A stretch of 46,303 nt of DNA from a virus, in the IMG/VR virus record IMGVR_UViG_3300010883_000064, positions 1 to 46,303 of that record, one strand, 5' to 3'. Numbering within the stretch: the first letter of the stretch is position 1; each line of letters starts with the position of its first letter. A model generated the notes under the pieces. That model did no database searches. It had not been told where the DNA came from and saw only the letters and a list, made by a program, of their open reading frames with translations. The position numbers were made by a program, and so were the translations under genes. This document shows, one piece after another, positions 33,091-41,979 of this stretch.

Positions 33091-35493
33091 TCACCCCTTG
33101 ATGATTCCTGCAATCTTAGCCCAACGATCAAGTGTTAGACCTTCTTCAAGCATATTGGCATGTCGAGATACCTGTTCTTCGTAGCCGACCGGACCGCCGA
33201 TCTCTTTTTCATGACGCTTTTTAGCTGCAAATATGGACTCGGGTTTACAGCCACCCTTACCGTCCGGAACTTCGCGTTCTCCACACTTTTCTGGGGCTCC
33301 TTCTTCTTCGCCGGGCGGCGGATTGTAAGGAGTTCCAAAAGGCACGCAGGCGCCTGCAGGATTGCGCTGCTTTCCGGGCGGACATTTTTCTTCCTTGTCG
33401 CCGCCAGGAGTCTCAGGACCGGGAGGCGTCTCAGGACCAGGAGGGGTGGGCCCCGGAGGTGCTTCGCCCTCTTCGCCCTGTGCAGGACGAAGAGCCATGC
33501 TGGACTGAGGATCTAGTACGACCTTGTGTTGTCTAAGCATTTGAACAATCGCAGCCTTCGCCAATTCTTTCTGAGTCGGATCTTCAATTTGTTCTAGAGC
33601 CTCAAGTGTTTGTACGAGGGTGATACGCTCTCTCTTTGCTTCTTCAAGAACGTTAAATCCGGCAGAGGTTAAATCAGCACGGAGACCTTTTAGCATTCGA
33701 CTCATATCTTTGCCCTTAATACCGCCTTTCGCGAATTGTGATTGCATGCCCTTGCCAGCTTTACCCCGGAATACATAAATGTCACCCCGGGCTGCCGCTA
33801 TTGCAGGGGGAACCTCGGGTCCAGGAGGTTCATCAATCCCAGGAGGAGTTGGTACTCCAGGAGGTTCATCAATCCCAGGAGGAGTTGGTGTGCCTATGGG
33901 CGGTCCAGGAGGTTCATCAATCCCAGGAGGGTCGACTGGAGTGACCAGAGGTCCGACAGGGCGATTAATGTCTGGTCCCGGAGTTGGACCTTCAATTGGG
34001 TTTCCGGTCACAGGATCAACTGTGTCTGGGGGCTCTTCCTCGCCCTTAGTGCGTGGTGGAATTTCCTGGGGTCCTCCCTTGAGCGGAGATTTCGCCTCTT
34101 CGGCTTCTGGAAGGGGTTCCAGCATGTTAAGAAGATCGCCTAATTGCTGGGTACGTGAAGACTTATGCATCTTCCATCTTCCAATAGCGAGTGCTACAAC
34201 TCCAGTGGCTATGCCGCCAATTCCTAACATAGTGGCAGTAGATAATCCAGCGCCGGCTTGTCCTACAGCGGTAGCACCGCTAGCAGCTGCGCCGGCTTGT
34301 TTAACTTTCTCGGCGCCACCGCCATCGTCATCGTCATAACCCGCCTGTTCTGACTCGCCATATTCATCCTCATAACCCGCCTGTTCTGACTCGCCGCCGC
34401 GGTCGATCTGGGGACCGGCATCGGGAATGCGGGGATCCGCGTACGGTTCCGCGACTCTTGGCTCATCATCAGAGGGGGGTGCTTCTCGTCTGCCTTGTTT
34501 CTCCGCGTCAGACATCAACTGACCTTCGGATGCATCGTCACCAAAGCCGGCGTCTTCTAAGCGCTCCTGGGCATCAGATTGCCTACGGTTTAGGGATCCC
34601 CCTCTATCCTCTTTTCTTCCCTGCATTCTTGCAAGCTTATCATACATGCGCTTGCCTTTCTGGACTTGCCTGACCGTCTGGCGCCCTTTCTTAACCATAT
34701 TCCAAATATCGAAGGCAGCACCAACGTTGATCTCAGTCATCAGCTCTTGCTCGGTTAATGGCTTAGCGTTCCAATTTCGATTTTCGTTAGTATGCTTGTA
34801 AACATCAGCTAGTTCATATTCGCGAGCATATTCAACAACTTGTCGTAGTGCCTTAATAATGCTGTTTGCTGCGACAGGATCATATTTTCCGGAGGCGGCT
34901 GCGTCCTTAACAGAATCATACAATTCACCAAATTCAAGCGCAGCGGCTTTAAACTCTTCGGTACCTTTGGTATTTGGCCAGCCAGGATACTTATCTTTTA
35001 GGCCCTTAACAAGATCTTGCACGCCCTGATCAGCAGATGCGTCAAGCGCCTTTTGTAGTTCTTCTTGGGCTGCTGCGGTTTTGGCGCCTCTGCCAAACAT
35101 TGAGCCGCCTTTTTCTAAGGAGCCGGCTTTAGCCAAGAAATGCTTAAAGCCTTCCCAGCGACTATATCCGCCACCGCCACCGCCTTCAGCGGCTTCCTCG
35201 CCTTCGGCGCCTTCAGCACCTTCTTCACCTTCGAGAGGTGCTTGTTCGTCTTCATCACCGCCGCGACCAAACATTTTGCCGACGCCGCTCTTTAGCTTGT
35301 CCCAGGCGCCTTCATCAATTGAGTTAATGTCAATGGGGTGCCCCACTCTGTTCTCAAGTAAATTCTTGATAAAAAGACTTTCGAAATCTTCTCTCCGGGC
35401 TGCAAGCTTTTTGTGCTCTTTTAAAAGTTTCTTATTACGCTTATACTGCGCCTTTTCTTCTTCAATAATTCTTCTTAAAGTTTTTTTATCCAT
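33091..35493 (-). CDS. large low-complexity head-region protein (800 residues)
   Basis: Not recognised. Residues 1-35 are a basic amphipathic helix (L-R-R-I-I-E-E-E-K-A-Q-Y-K-R-N) of the capsid-targeting type. Then come a Glu/Gly-rich stretch (90-125), a helical domain (about 130-270), and an acidic region with two E-S-E-Q-A-G-Y units. A membrane-type helix (T-M-L-G-I-G-G-I-A-T-G-V-V-A-L-A-I) lies near 420-440. Three P-P-G-I-D-E-P-P-G units follow (500-560). A helical domain of about 100 residues comes next. Near the C terminus are two Cys motifs of the form C-P/G-x6-G-x-C. It overlaps the protease stop by one base. It is likely a core or internal head protein, or one ejected with DNA; that is inferred from position and the N terminus. 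Confidence 0.6.
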   Translation of the reverse strand: MDKKTLRRIIEEEKAQYKRNKKLLKEHKKLAARREDFESLFIKNLLENRVGHPIDINSIDEGAWDKLKSGVGKMFGRGGDEDEQAPLEGEEGAEGAEGEEAAEGGGGGGYSRWEGFKHFLAKAGSLEKGGSMFGRGAKTAAAQEELQKALDASADQGVQDLVKGLKDKYPGWPNTKGTEEFKAAALEFGELYDSVKDAAASGKYDPVAANSIIKALRQVVEYAREYELADVYKHTNENRNWNAKPLTEQELMTEINVGAAFDIWNMVKKGRQTVRQVQKGKRMYDKLARMQGRKEDRGGSLNRRQSDAQERLEDAGFGDDASEGQLMSDAEKQGRREAPPSDDEPRVAEPYADPRIPDAGPQIDRGGESEQAGYEDEYGESEQAGYDDDDGGGAEKVKQAGAAASGATAVGQAGAGLSTATMLGIGGIATGVVALAIGRWKMHKSSRTQQLGDLLNMLEPLPEAEEAKSPLKGGPQEIPPRTKGEEEPPDTVDPVTGNPIEGPTPGPDINRPVGPLVTPVDPPGIDEPPGPPIGTPTPPGIDEPPGVPTPPGIDEPPGPEVPPAIAAARGDIYVFRGKAGKGMQSQFAKGGIKGKDMSRMLKGLRADLTSAGFNVLEEAKRERITLVQTLEALEQIEDPTQKELAKAAIVQMLRQHKVVLDPQSSMALRPAQGEEGEAPPGPTPPGPETPPGPETPGGDKEEKCPPGKQRNPAGACVPFGTPYNPPPGEEEGAPEKCGEREVPDGKGGCKPESIFAAKKRHEKEIGGPVGYEEQVSRHANMLEEGLTLDRWAKIAGIIKG
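33814..33930. repeat. proline-rich tandem coding repeats
   Basis: A unit of about 27-45 bases containing CCAGGAGGTTCATCAATCCC on the plus strand is present three times, encoding P-P-G-I-D-E-P-P-G. A second pair of 24-base repeats (34337-34360 and 34373-34396) encodes E-S-E-Q-A-G-Y. Confidence 0.75.
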
Positions 35494-36101
35494 TATTCAA
35501 AATCTCCTAAAATATCGTTTAAAACTCTGTTAATTCTGTCTGCCTTAGTAAACACTCTATTGTTAAATTCTTTCGCTTCTCGCATCATAAAAGCATTCGG
35601 TGTTGATGGCTCTGATACGAAATCAAAACAAATTAACTGAAAGTCATCTTCAACCATCGTTTGTCCTGCGCTTTCTGTAACGGAGCCCATGCCCCGAGAA
35701 GAAATTCCAAGTTTAACACCATCGCCCACAAGCTCTTGAAGAATTTTACCAGAGGGGGTATTAAGAACCTTAACCTTGCCCATCACAGACTTGTTATCCC
35801 ACCAGACTTCGGTGATCATATGAGAAGCATTTCTAAGATTGATGACCGAATCCTCGGGGTGATCCAGTTCTCCCAACGCTCGGCGTTCTTTTACGAGCTT
35901 CTGATAGTTCTTCATCTCTCGCATTAAAACTGAGTGAGGATAAACTCTGCCATTACCATTTTGAATATCTGATTCTTGTAGCTTTCCAGACAAAATCATG
36001 CCGCCGTTTGCCACGTATTTCTTTTCCTCTTCGGTTAAAAGATCTTGACAAACGCCGCCTTCGCAGAGTTCATAGTATTCTCGTAAAAGCTTTTTACCCA
36101 T
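35493..36101 (-). CDS. 21: prohead maturation protease, gp21-like
   Basis: A 202-residue protein. G-E-L-D-H-P at 78-82 (His81) and G-I-S-S-R-G at 132-137 (Ser134 or Ser135) are the catalytic His and Ser motifs of the T4 gp21 / herpesvirus-type assemblin family. The N-terminal segment G-K-K-L-L-R-E-Y-Y-E-L-C-E-G-G has L-C-E followed by Gly, a possible self-cleavage site. T4 gp21 cuts after Glu in (I/L)-x-E. The gp23-like capsid protein in this window has L-R-E|A at the right place, so a similar specificity is plausible. AAAGGAT precedes the ATG. It follows portal-associated genes, as in T4. Confidence 0.88.
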   Translation of the reverse strand: MGKKLLREYYELCEGGVCQDLLTEEEKKYVANGGMILSGKLQESDIQNGNGRVYPHSVLMREMKNYQKLVKERRALGELDHPEDSVINLRNASHMITEVWWDNKSVMGKVKVLNTPSGKILQELVGDGVKLGISSRGMGSVTESAGQTMVEDDFQLICFDFVSEPSTPNAFMMREAKEFNNRVFTKADRINRVLNDILGDFE

Positions 36102-36149
36102 AGTTACGATCCTTTACAGCATCGTCTGACTGGCTGCAGCATCCACTTA

Positions 36150-36452
36150 TTAGTCCAGCTTGTGTTCATGTTTTACTCCGTGGTCTCCAAAGACCATATT
36201 AAAAATATAAGATGTGCCCGAGGATAATCCCCCCAAAAGAAAGAGATTAAAGACAGTTACATCAAAACTAAATAGTTCCGTAAACGGAGAAAGTAGCATT
36301 AAAATCCACCCAACATGAAATCCCATGCACATAGGACAATTTGCTAGTTCTCCGAGCTTGCCTTTCTTGGGTCTTAATCTCGAAAATATCTTGCCATAGA
36401 CAAGGAGTTGTGTAAGTCCGTAGGCGCATAATATAAATGTTAAAAGTTCCAT
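36150..36452 (-). CDS. small membrane protein, DUF1360-like
   Basis: A 100-residue protein with three hydrophobic segments (about 2-20, 46-60, 67-88) and N-C-P-M-C-M-G-F-H-V-G-W at 38-49, a Cys-x2-Cys motif as in small membrane proteins of the DUF1360 group. TAGGAC precedes the ATG. It sits between the head genes and the protease, an odd place for a membrane protein. It may act at the host membrane during head assembly or lysis. The function is unknown. Confidence 0.6.
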   Translation of the reverse strand: MELLTFILCAYGLTQLLVYGKIFSRLRPKKGKLGELANCPMCMGFHVGWILMLLSPFTELFSFDVTVFNLFLLGGLSSGTSYIFNMVFGDHGVKHEHKLD

Positions 36453-36459
36453 TATAGTC

Positions 36460-37044
36460 CTATTCTTGTGGTGGAGTTACTTCTCCAAAATATCCCTTAT
36501 GTTTCATGTATTGAGCCAGCATTATCTCTGCAAATCTATCCGGATCTGGAATGCTCCTCTGCGGATCATCCTGTAGATATTGTAAAATGAAGCCTGCAAA
36601 ATTTGTTAGTACCTCATCTTTAATTGGTATTTGCATTTTATCATCAATGTTAAACAAAGTCGCTAGTGGATTTTTGCCCACCTTGTCATCTGACATTTCA
36701 ACAAACGATTTGGCGCCAATTTTTAAAACAGCACCTGCGGCCTGTGCCATTTCCTTGCTGGCCATAATTCCAGAAACTGCAAGCTTGCCACTCTTAAAGA
36801 GGGTAGAAAGACCGCTCACAACACTACCAACCGCAGGAATAGTTTTTACCATTTCAAGACCCAGTTCAAGTGCTTGGGGACCTAATTCTCCGGAAAGTGC
36901 TTTGAGTGCGGCGGTACCAGCAGCTTTTGCAGCAAGCACCGCGAGACCAATCTTTATTTTTTTTATATATTCTTCAGCTGTAACGGACTCATTTAAAAGA
37001 TATCCATTCCAGTTCTCCATTATTAATTTCATCTCATCTGACAT
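36460..37044 (-). CDS. putative head-associated protein with targeting-type N terminus
   Basis: A 194-residue protein. N-terminal M-K-L-I-M-E-N-W-N-G-Y-L-L-N-E-S contains L-N-E followed by Ser, which fits the prohead protease rule. Residues 30-110 are Ala-, Gly- and Val-rich helices (K-I-G-L-A-V-L-A-A-K-A-A-G) that could insert in a membrane or form a bundle; the C-terminal 60 residues are acidic and soluble. AGGAAG precedes the ATG. The likely role is an internal head or ejected protein; I find no enzymatic motif. Confidence 0.65.
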   Translation of the reverse strand: MSDEMKLIMENWNGYLLNESVTAEEYIKKIKIGLAVLAAKAAGTAALKALSGELGPQALELGLEMVKTIPAVGSVVSGLSTLFKSGKLAVSGIMASKEMAQAAGAVLKIGAKSFVEMSDDKVGKNPLATLFNIDDKMQIPIKDEVLTNFAGFILQYLQDDPQRSIPDPDRFAEIMLAQYMKHKGYFGEVTPPQE

Positions 37045-37055
37045 TTTTAGGCTTC

Positions 37056-37598
37056 CTATTCAAATGTATACATATAGTTTAATGAATAAGGATCTCTAAC
37101 ATAGTTTTGTTGCAACGATCCTTGATTAACTGCTTGTGGAACTTCGCCCAATTCAGTAGAATCAGGTTTCTCTGGATGAATCAGTTCATCATCTTTCATA
37201 GAAACGATAGCTTCGGTCGATTCAAAATATGGTCGCTCTTCATCAATAAATCTAGAAATATTGATAAGAGCCATCTTTGGGGCGCTTAAGTCTTCTGATA
37301 TCGTCGTTTCCATTATAGCTTCAATGGAGCCATAAAACGAGCCGGCTTGGATGGAATCAGATATAATTACTCCTTTTTTTCGTAATTCGGTGAACAACCT
37401 GTTTTGCGCTCCATAAACCAAATCACTCATTGTTTCTTTAGGAAAAGCAATAACTTTATTTTTTGCGGTAGACAAAACAATATCGATATCAGCGTGATCA
37501 AAGATCATTAAATCTCCACTCATACTTTTTCGAATGTCCATCTCAAGACGGACAAAGGCATCATCGGCCCCCTTTCCAATTCGAATCTTAATCGGCAT
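37056..37598 (-). CDS. hypothetical protein near portal
   Basis: A 180-residue protein without signal peptide, membrane helix or Cys motif. The first 70 residues read as mixed alpha/beta (I-K-I-R-I-G-K-G-A-D-D-A-F-V-R, M-I-F-D-H-A-D-I-D-I-V-L). The last 40 are Pro/Gln/Asn-rich. It overlaps the 275-residue gene by 11 bases and is probably translationally coupled to it. I do not recognise it, and position alone suggests a head-assembly role. Confidence 0.65.
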   Translation of the reverse strand: MPIKIRIGKGADDAFVRLEMDIRKSMSGDLMIFDHADIDIVLSTAKNKVIAFPKETMSDLVYGAQNRLFTELRKKGVIISDSIQAGSFYGSIEAIMETTISEDLSAPKMALINISRFIDEERPYFESTEAIVSMKDDELIHPEKPDSTELGEVPQAVNQGSLQQNYVRDPYSLNYMYTFE

Positions 37599-38415
37599 TG
37601 CTGTAGATTTCCTTAACTAATGATTGTGTTTTCAAGACAGTCATTAGGATCTCATCATTAAAATCTTGTTTTGCAAAAGTATTTAAATGTTCAATAATTC
37701 TTTTAGCCTTATTACACATCTCAGTATCGTTTTTAATTTCCTGTGCCTTAAGAGCTTCGCTAAGCTTTGATTTTAATCTCGCTATTTCTTCATTTAAAAA
37801 GACCTTCAGCCCGAGCGCATTATCTGCAAAAGAAGAAATGTAGTGTGTAAGCAACTCTTTCTGTTCGATTAACAAATCCTGTTCATATTTGTTGTTAAAC
37901 TTTTCGACGAAAGCTTTGTAAACAATACCATCTACCAAATCAGTTGATACATGTTGAATATTAGATTTCTGCATATCATTGATAATTCGATTTTCTAAAA
38001 TTACTAATGATTTAGGAGAGGTTCTATCTGAAAATAACTGCCCAATTGTAGCAAGAGATTTATAGTTCGGTACAAAATTAGCAAAGACGGAGGCAGATAA
38101 TTCTTTATTAATATCCTGAATCAGATCTGTCTGGGCATTAAAAACTTTCTTAGGATCTGATAATTTTTGTTGCAATTTTGCTTCATGCACAATTCTTCTT
38201 GAAACCTGCTTGTCGAGATCTTGCTCCTCGTATAGTGAGCGATAGCATTCTAAATCTTTTCTCAAAGTACTTCCAGGTCGAAAATATTTTTTAATTAAAT
38301 TTGATGCGCCCTTTTGCCTTTTGAGATCTTTTTTGAGGATAGCTACGGTCGCCTCCACTATCAAAGCTTCATAAACAAAGGCTGTGTTTCTTTTTTTATT
38401 GTGCTTTATCTTCAT
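37588..38415 (-). CDS. helical protein following portal, unknown
   Basis: A 275-residue Lys/Leu-rich protein, almost wholly alpha-helical by eye, with heptad-type stretches at 55-85 and 175-255. It starts M-K-I-K-H-N-K-K-R-N-T-A-F-V-Y-E-A-L, an N terminus I associate with marine T4-like phages. It overlaps the portal gene by 20 bases, so it is coupled with it. A role in head assembly or with the portal is inferred only from location. Confidence 0.65.
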   Translation of the reverse strand: MKIKHNKKRNTAFVYEALIVEATVAILKKDLKRQKGASNLIKKYFRPGSTLRKDLECYRSLYEEQDLDKQVSRRIVHEAKLQQKLSDPKKVFNAQTDLIQDINKELSASVFANFVPNYKSLATIGQLFSDRTSPKSLVILENRIINDMQKSNIQHVSTDLVDGIVYKAFVEKFNNKYEQDLLIEQKELLTHYISSFADNALGLKVFLNEEIARLKSKLSEALKAQEIKNDTEMCNKAKRIIEHLNTFAKQDFNDEILMTVLKTQSLVKEIYSNAD

Positions 38416-40375
38416 TCTTTTGCTCCGTTAATAAATTTTTAGCTTCTAATCCTTTAAGCAAACTGCGAATAGAATCGTTTATTTGAAATAATTTGTTTTC
38501 TTCTGTCTGCTCTCTTAAAGTATAATTAGATTCTTGTTCCTCATAAATACCTTTAGCAATTGGTGGTATCGCGTTAATTTCTCTTCCTTTATACAAAGAG
38601 CGGGGGGATGCGCTGTGCATTTCACTGTTTCGCTTAGCGGCATAGTTTCTAGTCCGAGGTCCTTCATACTTTCTTTTGTCTACTTTTACGGGAGTATATT
38701 TTTCGTTGCGACCATCTGTTTTTGGTGAATTGCGAGAGCCAGGGGGTACAGCGAGTAATGCAGATTCTTCAGCGCCGGCGGGCTCTTCGGCGCCGGCTTC
38801 TCCTGCTGGCATCTCTTCGCCTCCGCCAAGATCTCCACCGAGATCTCCGCCAAGGTCTCCACCGAGATCTCCACCGAGATCTCCACCGAGGTCGGCGCCG
38901 AGATCTCCGCCACCACCTTCGGCGGCGGCTGCTTCTGCAACTTGTTGTAAAGCAGCATCGTGTTTACGATCGTAATACATTTCTCTTTGATTGCGCATAA
39001 ACTCTTCATGAGACATCCCAAAAATATGTTCTGCAACCCAGCGACGAGAGAAAAATCCTTCAGTCGCAGAGCCGGCTATATCAAATTTGGACTTCCAGTA
39101 TTCAATCTCTTGAAGTTCTGCAATTTTAGATGGATTATTGAGAGCTAAATTAAAGGCCAATAAGTCATCGCCTCTGAAGCCCAAGGTATAGAGATGGATA
39201 ATTCCAATTTTCGTAAGCTCAGCTACAACGACTCTTTGTAATCTCTGAATTGTTCTGGCAAATCTAAGATCTTTTTGCGCTAAAGTTGTCTTGTCTTCTG
39301 CTGCTCCCTCACCCATAGCAAGATACGCTTGCGGAACTTTAAGTGCTGAGAATAGTTTATCGCGAAGATATTTGATATCATCGATTTGTGTTGTGTTTGA
39401 TCCCCCGGCGAGATTAGTAATGTCTGTGGCTGAACCAGCGCGAACGGGGATGAAATAGTCTTCTTCAATCGACATGGGGTTGTAGCGCAAATCAACCTTG
39501 CCAGAAGAGGGATCGACAACTTGGTGTCTTTTAAGTTGTGAGACGATCTTTTGCATATATTGCTCGACTTCATTTGGAGGAATGGCACCAACATCAATTT
39601 TAAACAATTTTCTCTCGGAAGATCTAACAATTCGATATGCCATCATCGCATCTTCCATAAGCACCAACTGTCGCCAAATACGACGGGCTGGCTCAAGAAT
39701 AGAAGTTCCGTAAGGAGCATACTTATCGTTTCCTAAAACACGAAAGTGAGAAACTTGCCAATTCTCAAATGTCATACCAGCAGAATTCCATTGATATTGA
39801 ACATAATTTGGATTCGTAGAATCTTGTCCCTCTAAGCGCTCAATCTCAGAAGGCGGTAACGCAATCACCGATTGCACGCCATATTTCTCGTCAATATCAA
39901 GATACAAAAAGAAGTCGCCATATTTAGACATCGTGCGACTCCAGCCAAAAAGATTGTATTGAAGGTTAAGAATGCTGTCATAAAGAACCTCTAAGACTGC
40001 TTTGATTTCTTCGTTTGCACATTTAACGTTAAGCATCGGACTAAGATTCGAATGAGTAGTCATTTCATCTGCATAGATATCCATTGTAGAGGCAATCTCG
40101 GGAGTATATTCCATTTGATCAAAGTCGACATATCTTTCAATGCGCCTCTGGTTAGAAATTGCGTTTGTAGCAACTGTGTCTAGAGGATTATAAAGTGATT
40201 TTTTAAATTGCTGGCCAGAGGCTGATTTGAATCTAGAGCTGAATCTATCTAAGTGCTGTCTTCTAATCTTCCTGCCCGTTTGCGAGCGATAGTTAACTAT
40301 TGGTCCAGAAAATAGTCTGGTTAACGCTTTGAATAAGCCTGTTTGATTATTAGAAGGGTTTTTATTTGGGGGCAT
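38396..40375 (-). CDS. 20: portal protein, gp20-like
   Basis: A 659-residue protein. The conserved portal core lies at about residues 60-480, with E-I-A-S-T-M-D-I-Y-A-D-E-M-T near 92, I-A-L-P-P-S-E-I near 165, F-R-V-L-G-N-D-K-Y-A-P-Y-G-T-S-I-L-E-P-A-R and P-Q-A-Y-L-A-M-G-E-G-A-A. T4 gp20 has 524 residues, so the C terminus is an extension. Residues about 485-520 hold seven near-perfect G-G-D-L units, and the last 130 residues are basic and probably disordered. The dodecamer forms the DNA entry vertex and docks the terminase, whose gene ends 8 bases upstream. Confidence 0.93.
   Translation of the reverse strand: MPPNKNPSNNQTGLFKALTRLFSGPIVNYRSQTGRKIRRQHLDRFSSRFKSASGQQFKKSLYNPLDTVATNAISNQRRIERYVDFDQMEYTPEIASTMDIYADEMTTHSNLSPMLNVKCANEEIKAVLEVLYDSILNLQYNLFGWSRTMSKYGDFFLYLDIDEKYGVQSVIALPPSEIERLEGQDSTNPNYVQYQWNSAGMTFENWQVSHFRVLGNDKYAPYGTSILEPARRIWRQLVLMEDAMMAYRIVRSSERKLFKIDVGAIPPNEVEQYMQKIVSQLKRHQVVDPSSGKVDLRYNPMSIEEDYFIPVRAGSATDITNLAGGSNTTQIDDIKYLRDKLFSALKVPQAYLAMGEGAAEDKTTLAQKDLRFARTIQRLQRVVVAELTKIGIIHLYTLGFRGDDLLAFNLALNNPSKIAELQEIEYWKSKFDIAGSATEGFFSRRWVAEHIFGMSHEEFMRNQREMYYDRKHDAALQQVAEAAAAEGGGGDLGADLGGDLGGDLGGDLGGDLGGDLGGGEEMPAGEAGAEEPAGAEESALLAVPPGSRNSPKTDGRNEKYTPVKVDKRKYEGPRTRNYAAKRNSEMHSASPRSLYKGREINAIPPIAKGIYEEQESNYTLREQTEENKLFQINDSIRSLLKGLEAKNLLTEQKNEDKAQ
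38830..38910. repeat. 12-base tandem repeats in portal gene
   Basis: Units close to TCTCCACCGAGA (plus strand), about seven copies, encode G-G-D-L. Copies differ at one or two silent positions. Such arrays change length by slippage. Confidence 0.8.
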
Positions 40376-40383
40376 TTAGTTTC

Positions 40384-41970
40384 TCACTTTATAATCCATT
40401 TGTATTGTTCATACTCTTTCTCTGCTTCAGTCATTTTATCAAATATTCCATCTCTTTTGTAGCCTTCTTGTCCTTTAATTTGAGTGTTTATGGTGGTCTT
40501 CGTGGTATAAATTGCGCTAACAAAAGCTTTTTGATAGTTTAAATCTCGCGCATTTACTTGCAGTGCCGTATCCCTTACCCAACATGCTATAGCTAGCGCC
40601 ATAATTAAGTCATCATTATAGCCTTTCATTGCCTGCGGCTTGCCATTCCTCCAAATAAAAGTCTTCATCTCATTAATAATACGAGAAGAATATATGGTAA
40701 TTAGTTTGTTTCTGATAAACTCCTCTAATTTGGCGACGATGAGAGGGCGCGTTTTCATGGAAGTGGTAAATCCCGGCACAGCTGAATTGTGAACTTCCGC
40801 TTGGTATTGTTCAATATATTCGTGCGTAGACTTAACAGAATGATAAACGTTCGGATATTGATATTCATTAATAAGTTTATCTAACACAGAATATCCTATA
40901 TTGTTATTTTCCACCACCAACATACATCCGCCGAATTCTCTACCAACGCTATTTAACATGTTTGCAAACATATCGATTGTTGGCTTGCCTTGATATTCGC
41001 CTATGATTTCTAGTGTTTCAAGTTTAATGATATGAAATGTGGAGAAATCTGCGCCATCGCCTCGGGAGACATCAGCAACTAATAGATAATTGCAAGTTGG
41101 ATCAAATTCTTCCCAAATCCAAAAGTTTCTATCAAAGCCAGTGCGGTACTTGGGATCTTTAACGGTGGATAGCATCCATGCCATACAGTCTGGATCAATA
41201 ACAGTTTCTCCCGAAGTGTTGAAGTTACACTCAAGTTCTTGCGAAATCTGGCGCTTTGACATGTTTTTGGTTTCTTTCTTATACCACTCTTTGTTCCTAG
41301 CTGGATGTACATCCCATTGAAGCGTGGTTAAGTTAAAATTGTTTGTACCGGCTTCGGCATCTGTACAGGTTTTGTGAAACCAATTACCAACGCCATTTGG
41401 CGTAGATAGGGCAATGCATCGGCCACCGGTTGATAATGTAGGATACAAACCTGTCCATAGCTCTTCAAGATTTTCAATGTGAGCCGCCTCGTCAAGAACC
41501 AAAAGAGAAAGAGCTTCAGAACGACCGGCATCGCCCGAGGTGGAAGCGGCTTTAATTGACGATGCATTAGAAAGTTCAAAAGATGTGCGGTTGTCGACAC
41601 TAATTGTCGCAATTTTCAACCAATCTGGAAGATTACGCATAATACTTTTAACTTTTTTGACTAGGTTACCTGCTGTTGCGAACTTTGTTGCCATAACAAG
41701 AATAGCTTTATCGCGATGGAACAACATCATCCATACGATATAGCCTGCAGTAATCGTTGAAATTCCAAGCTGGCGAGCTTTTAGAATAACGTTAAAGCGG
41801 TAATCATTAAAATCGGTAAGAAGTTCGTCTTGGAAGTCGAAAGTGTTAAAAAGAATAAGCCCATGTAATGGGTGTGATATTCTTGCGTAGGTGTTAAGGA
41901 AGTACGAGGGGTCTTTTCCACACTTAAGTATTTCTTTTACTCTTCGTTTTTTGTCTAATTGAAAACTCAT
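40384..41970 (-). CDS. terL: large terminase subunit, gp17-like
   Basis: A 528-residue packaging motor. The ATPase half has a Walker A variant A-R-Q-L-G-I-S-T (65-72), Walker B L-L-V-L-D-E (156-161) and a coupling motif S-T-P-N-G (189-193). The nuclease half has D300 (V-A-D-V-S-R-G-D-G-A-D), E354 (V-V-E-N-N-N) and D453/D454, the carboxylates of the RNase H-like terminase nuclease. T4 gp17 has 610 residues. It cuts the concatemer and pumps DNA through the portal, encoded next. No small terminase is obvious in the window. There is no clear ribosome binding site before the ATG; it starts 9 bases after the previous stop. Confidence 0.95.
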   Translation of the reverse strand: MSFQLDKKRRVKEILKCGKDPSYFLNTYARISHPLHGLILFNTFDFQDELLTDFNDYRFNVILKARQLGISTITAGYIVWMMLFHRDKAILVMATKFATAGNLVKKVKSIMRNLPDWLKIATISVDNRTSFELSNASSIKAASTSGDAGRSEALSLLVLDEAAHIENLEELWTGLYPTLSTGGRCIALSTPNGVGNWFHKTCTDAEAGTNNFNLTTLQWDVHPARNKEWYKKETKNMSKRQISQELECNFNTSGETVIDPDCMAWMLSTVKDPKYRTGFDRNFWIWEEFDPTCNYLLVADVSRGDGADFSTFHIIKLETLEIIGEYQGKPTIDMFANMLNSVGREFGGCMLVVENNNIGYSVLDKLINEYQYPNVYHSVKSTHEYIEQYQAEVHNSAVPGFTTSMKTRPLIVAKLEEFIRNKLITIYSSRIINEMKTFIWRNGKPQAMKGYNDDLIMALAIACWVRDTALQVNARDLNYQKAFVSAIYTTKTTINTQIKGQEGYKRDGIFDKMTEAEKEYEQYKWIIK

Positions 41971-41979
41971 TAATGATTT

